A stretch of DNA of 6,093 bases from an uncultured beta proteobacterium (GTDB taxonomy: Bacteria > Pseudomonadota > Gammaproteobacteria > Burkholderiales > Rhodocyclaceae), in the NCBI GenBank assembly GCA_903910495.1, contig CAIVZW010000274.1, positions 1 to 6,093 on the forward strand, read 5' to 3'. Shown here piece after piece: positions 5,535-6,093 of this stretch; positions within the stretch are counted from its first letter, which is position 1, and each line of letters opens with the position of its first letter. Below the pieces are notes generated by a model, which was not told the DNA's origin, searched no databases, and saw only the letters and a program-made list of their open reading frames with translations. Made by a program: the position numbers and the translations under genes.

Positions 5535-5680
5535 TCAAATGTTGAAAGGCAATCAGGCTGCCCGCGAGAGGTGCGAACAATCAGAACAGCACACTGATCC
5601 TCAGCCGCGCAGGCGACCGAAGGAAGCGAATAATTCAGGACACCAGTAGTCAGTCATGAAGAAACAGATCGATACAAAGC
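5535..5680. other. Intergenic region upstream of the SnoaL-like gene
   Basis: No gene or clear regulatory motif was recognised between the SnoaL-like start and the palindromic repeat. It presumably holds the SnoaL gene promoter. Confidence 0.4.
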
Positions 5681-5682
5681 GT

Positions 5683-5749
5683 CGTCATTCCGGGCTTGAC
5701 CCGGAATCCAGTAATGCACCACTGGATTCCGGCCTTCGCCGGAATGACG
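5683..5749. repeat. Long palindromic intergenic repeat (ATTCCGG type)
   Basis: The arms CGTCATTCCGG...CCGGAATCCAGT (5683-5712) and ACTGGATTCCGG...CCGGAATGACG (5721-5749) form a nearly perfect 30-bp hairpin with an eight-base loop. Each arm also contains its own smaller hairpin (ATTCCGGGCTTGACCCGGAAT and ATTCCGGCCTTCGCCGGAAT). This is a well-known class of dispersed intergenic repeat in proteobacteria. Outside the hairpin, GTAGTCAGTCATGAA on the left and CAGCATGACTAC on the right are loosely complementary, hinting at a larger element from about 5646 to 5778. It lies beyond the stop codon of the HigA-like gene and may act as a transcription stop. Confidence 0.8.
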
Positions 5750-5780
5750 GTTTATCCAAGCATTTCAGCATGACTACCTA

Positions 5781-6093
5781 CTAGGTCACTATTTCTACGA
5801 CCCTCACATCAAACGTCACCTTTAGCCAGTTCCTGATTGCGCCAAAAATAGTTGCCAGGTTGTCCATGCTGGGATTCCCTTTGGGCAACAGCATTCGGTG
5901 CAGGCTCTTGCTCGGTTTATGGGTTAATTCGGCAAGGCTCTCAAACCCAACCGTCGCATTCACGAGGTCGCGAAGAATGAGACGTGCCGCGTCAGGCTCT
6001 CCGCTGAGAAAAAGGGTGGCCGCTTCGTCAAGAAGTGCCTTGGCAAATGCCGGATCGCGCTTAACGCGTTCGACAACAGTTTGTTTGAAATCC
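5781..6093 (-). CDS. HigA-like / COG3636-type helix-turn-helix DNA-binding protein, N-terminus cut
   Basis: Reading in from the right edge, 103 residues are visible, starting DFKQTVVERVKRDPAFAKAL and ending with TAG (5781-5783). The pattern of a leading DFK helix, RDPAFAKALLDEA, LFLSGEPDAARLILRDLVNA, TVGFESLAELTHKPSKSLHRML, and GNPSMDNLATIF matches the short XRE/Cro-type proteins annotated as HigA-like antitoxins or COG3636 addiction-module antidotes. The helix-turn-helix lies in FESLAELTHKPSKSLHRML. The family is usually about 100 residues, so probably only a few N-terminal residues are missing. An internal GTG at 5961-5963 is not a true start. In many relatives a RelE-type toxin gene lies just upstream, which here would be beyond position 6093. 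Whether this one is a toxin-antitoxin partner or a solitary regulator cannot be decided. Confidence 0.85.
   Translation of the reverse strand, partial: DFKQTVVERVKRDPAFAKALLDEAATLFLSGEPDAARLILRDLVNATVGFESLAELTHKPSKSLHRMLLPKGNPSMDNLATIFGAIRNWLKVTFDVRVVEIVT

Noticed and set aside
5166..5597. 143-residue plus-strand ORF
   Set aside because: It is antisense to the SnoaL-like gene, whose frame has the recognisable fold pattern.

Overview
The window looks like a chromosomal stretch from a moderately GC-rich proteobacterium. Gene density, codon use, strong AGGAG-type ribosome sites and the style of the intergenic palindromic repeats suggest a betaproteobacterium, perhaps of the Rhodocyclales or Accumulibacter type. 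That placement is inference. I see no rRNA, tRNA, CRISPR array, phage gene or complete insertion sequence.

Layout. From 1 to 3573 the genes are on the minus strand: the N-terminal part of a zinc-dependent alcohol/polyol dehydrogenase (1-230, cut by the window edge), a mostly non-coding AT-rich stretch (231-497), a small VOC-like ORF that may be a remnant (498-680), a DUF599 membrane protein (680-1384/1396), a lipoprotein zinc aminopeptidase of the COG4324/PF10023 type (1615-2685), and a serine alpha/beta hydrolase (2938-3573). From 3888 to 4917 a two-gene plus-strand operon encodes a twin-CBS-domain protein and an ArsC-family reductase. It is followed by what looks like the decayed C-terminal end of an alpha/beta hydrolase (4919-5071). 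A SnoaL/NTF2-like small protein (5139-5531) and a HigA-like DNA-binding protein (5781-6093, cut at its N-terminus by the window edge) lie on the minus strand.

The most distinctive content is in the spaces between genes. Four palindromic elements sit there: 1426-1550, 2671-2939, 3676-3792 and 5683-5749. Two of them (1426-1550 and 3676-3792) carry different inner hairpins but share end sequences of the form ATTnnCCATT, so they may be modules of one MITE-like family. The 269-bp element at 2671-2939 has 31-32 bp inverted ends and two large internal hairpins. One end contains the stop codon of the hydrolase gene and the other contains the start codon and first codons of the aminopeptidase gene.

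The genes do not form one obvious pathway. The CBS and ArsC-like genes are almost certainly co-transcribed. The rest reads as housekeeping or accessory single genes separated by repeats and gene debris, as expected in a genome that rearranges often. I found no convincing undescribed defence or biosynthetic system.
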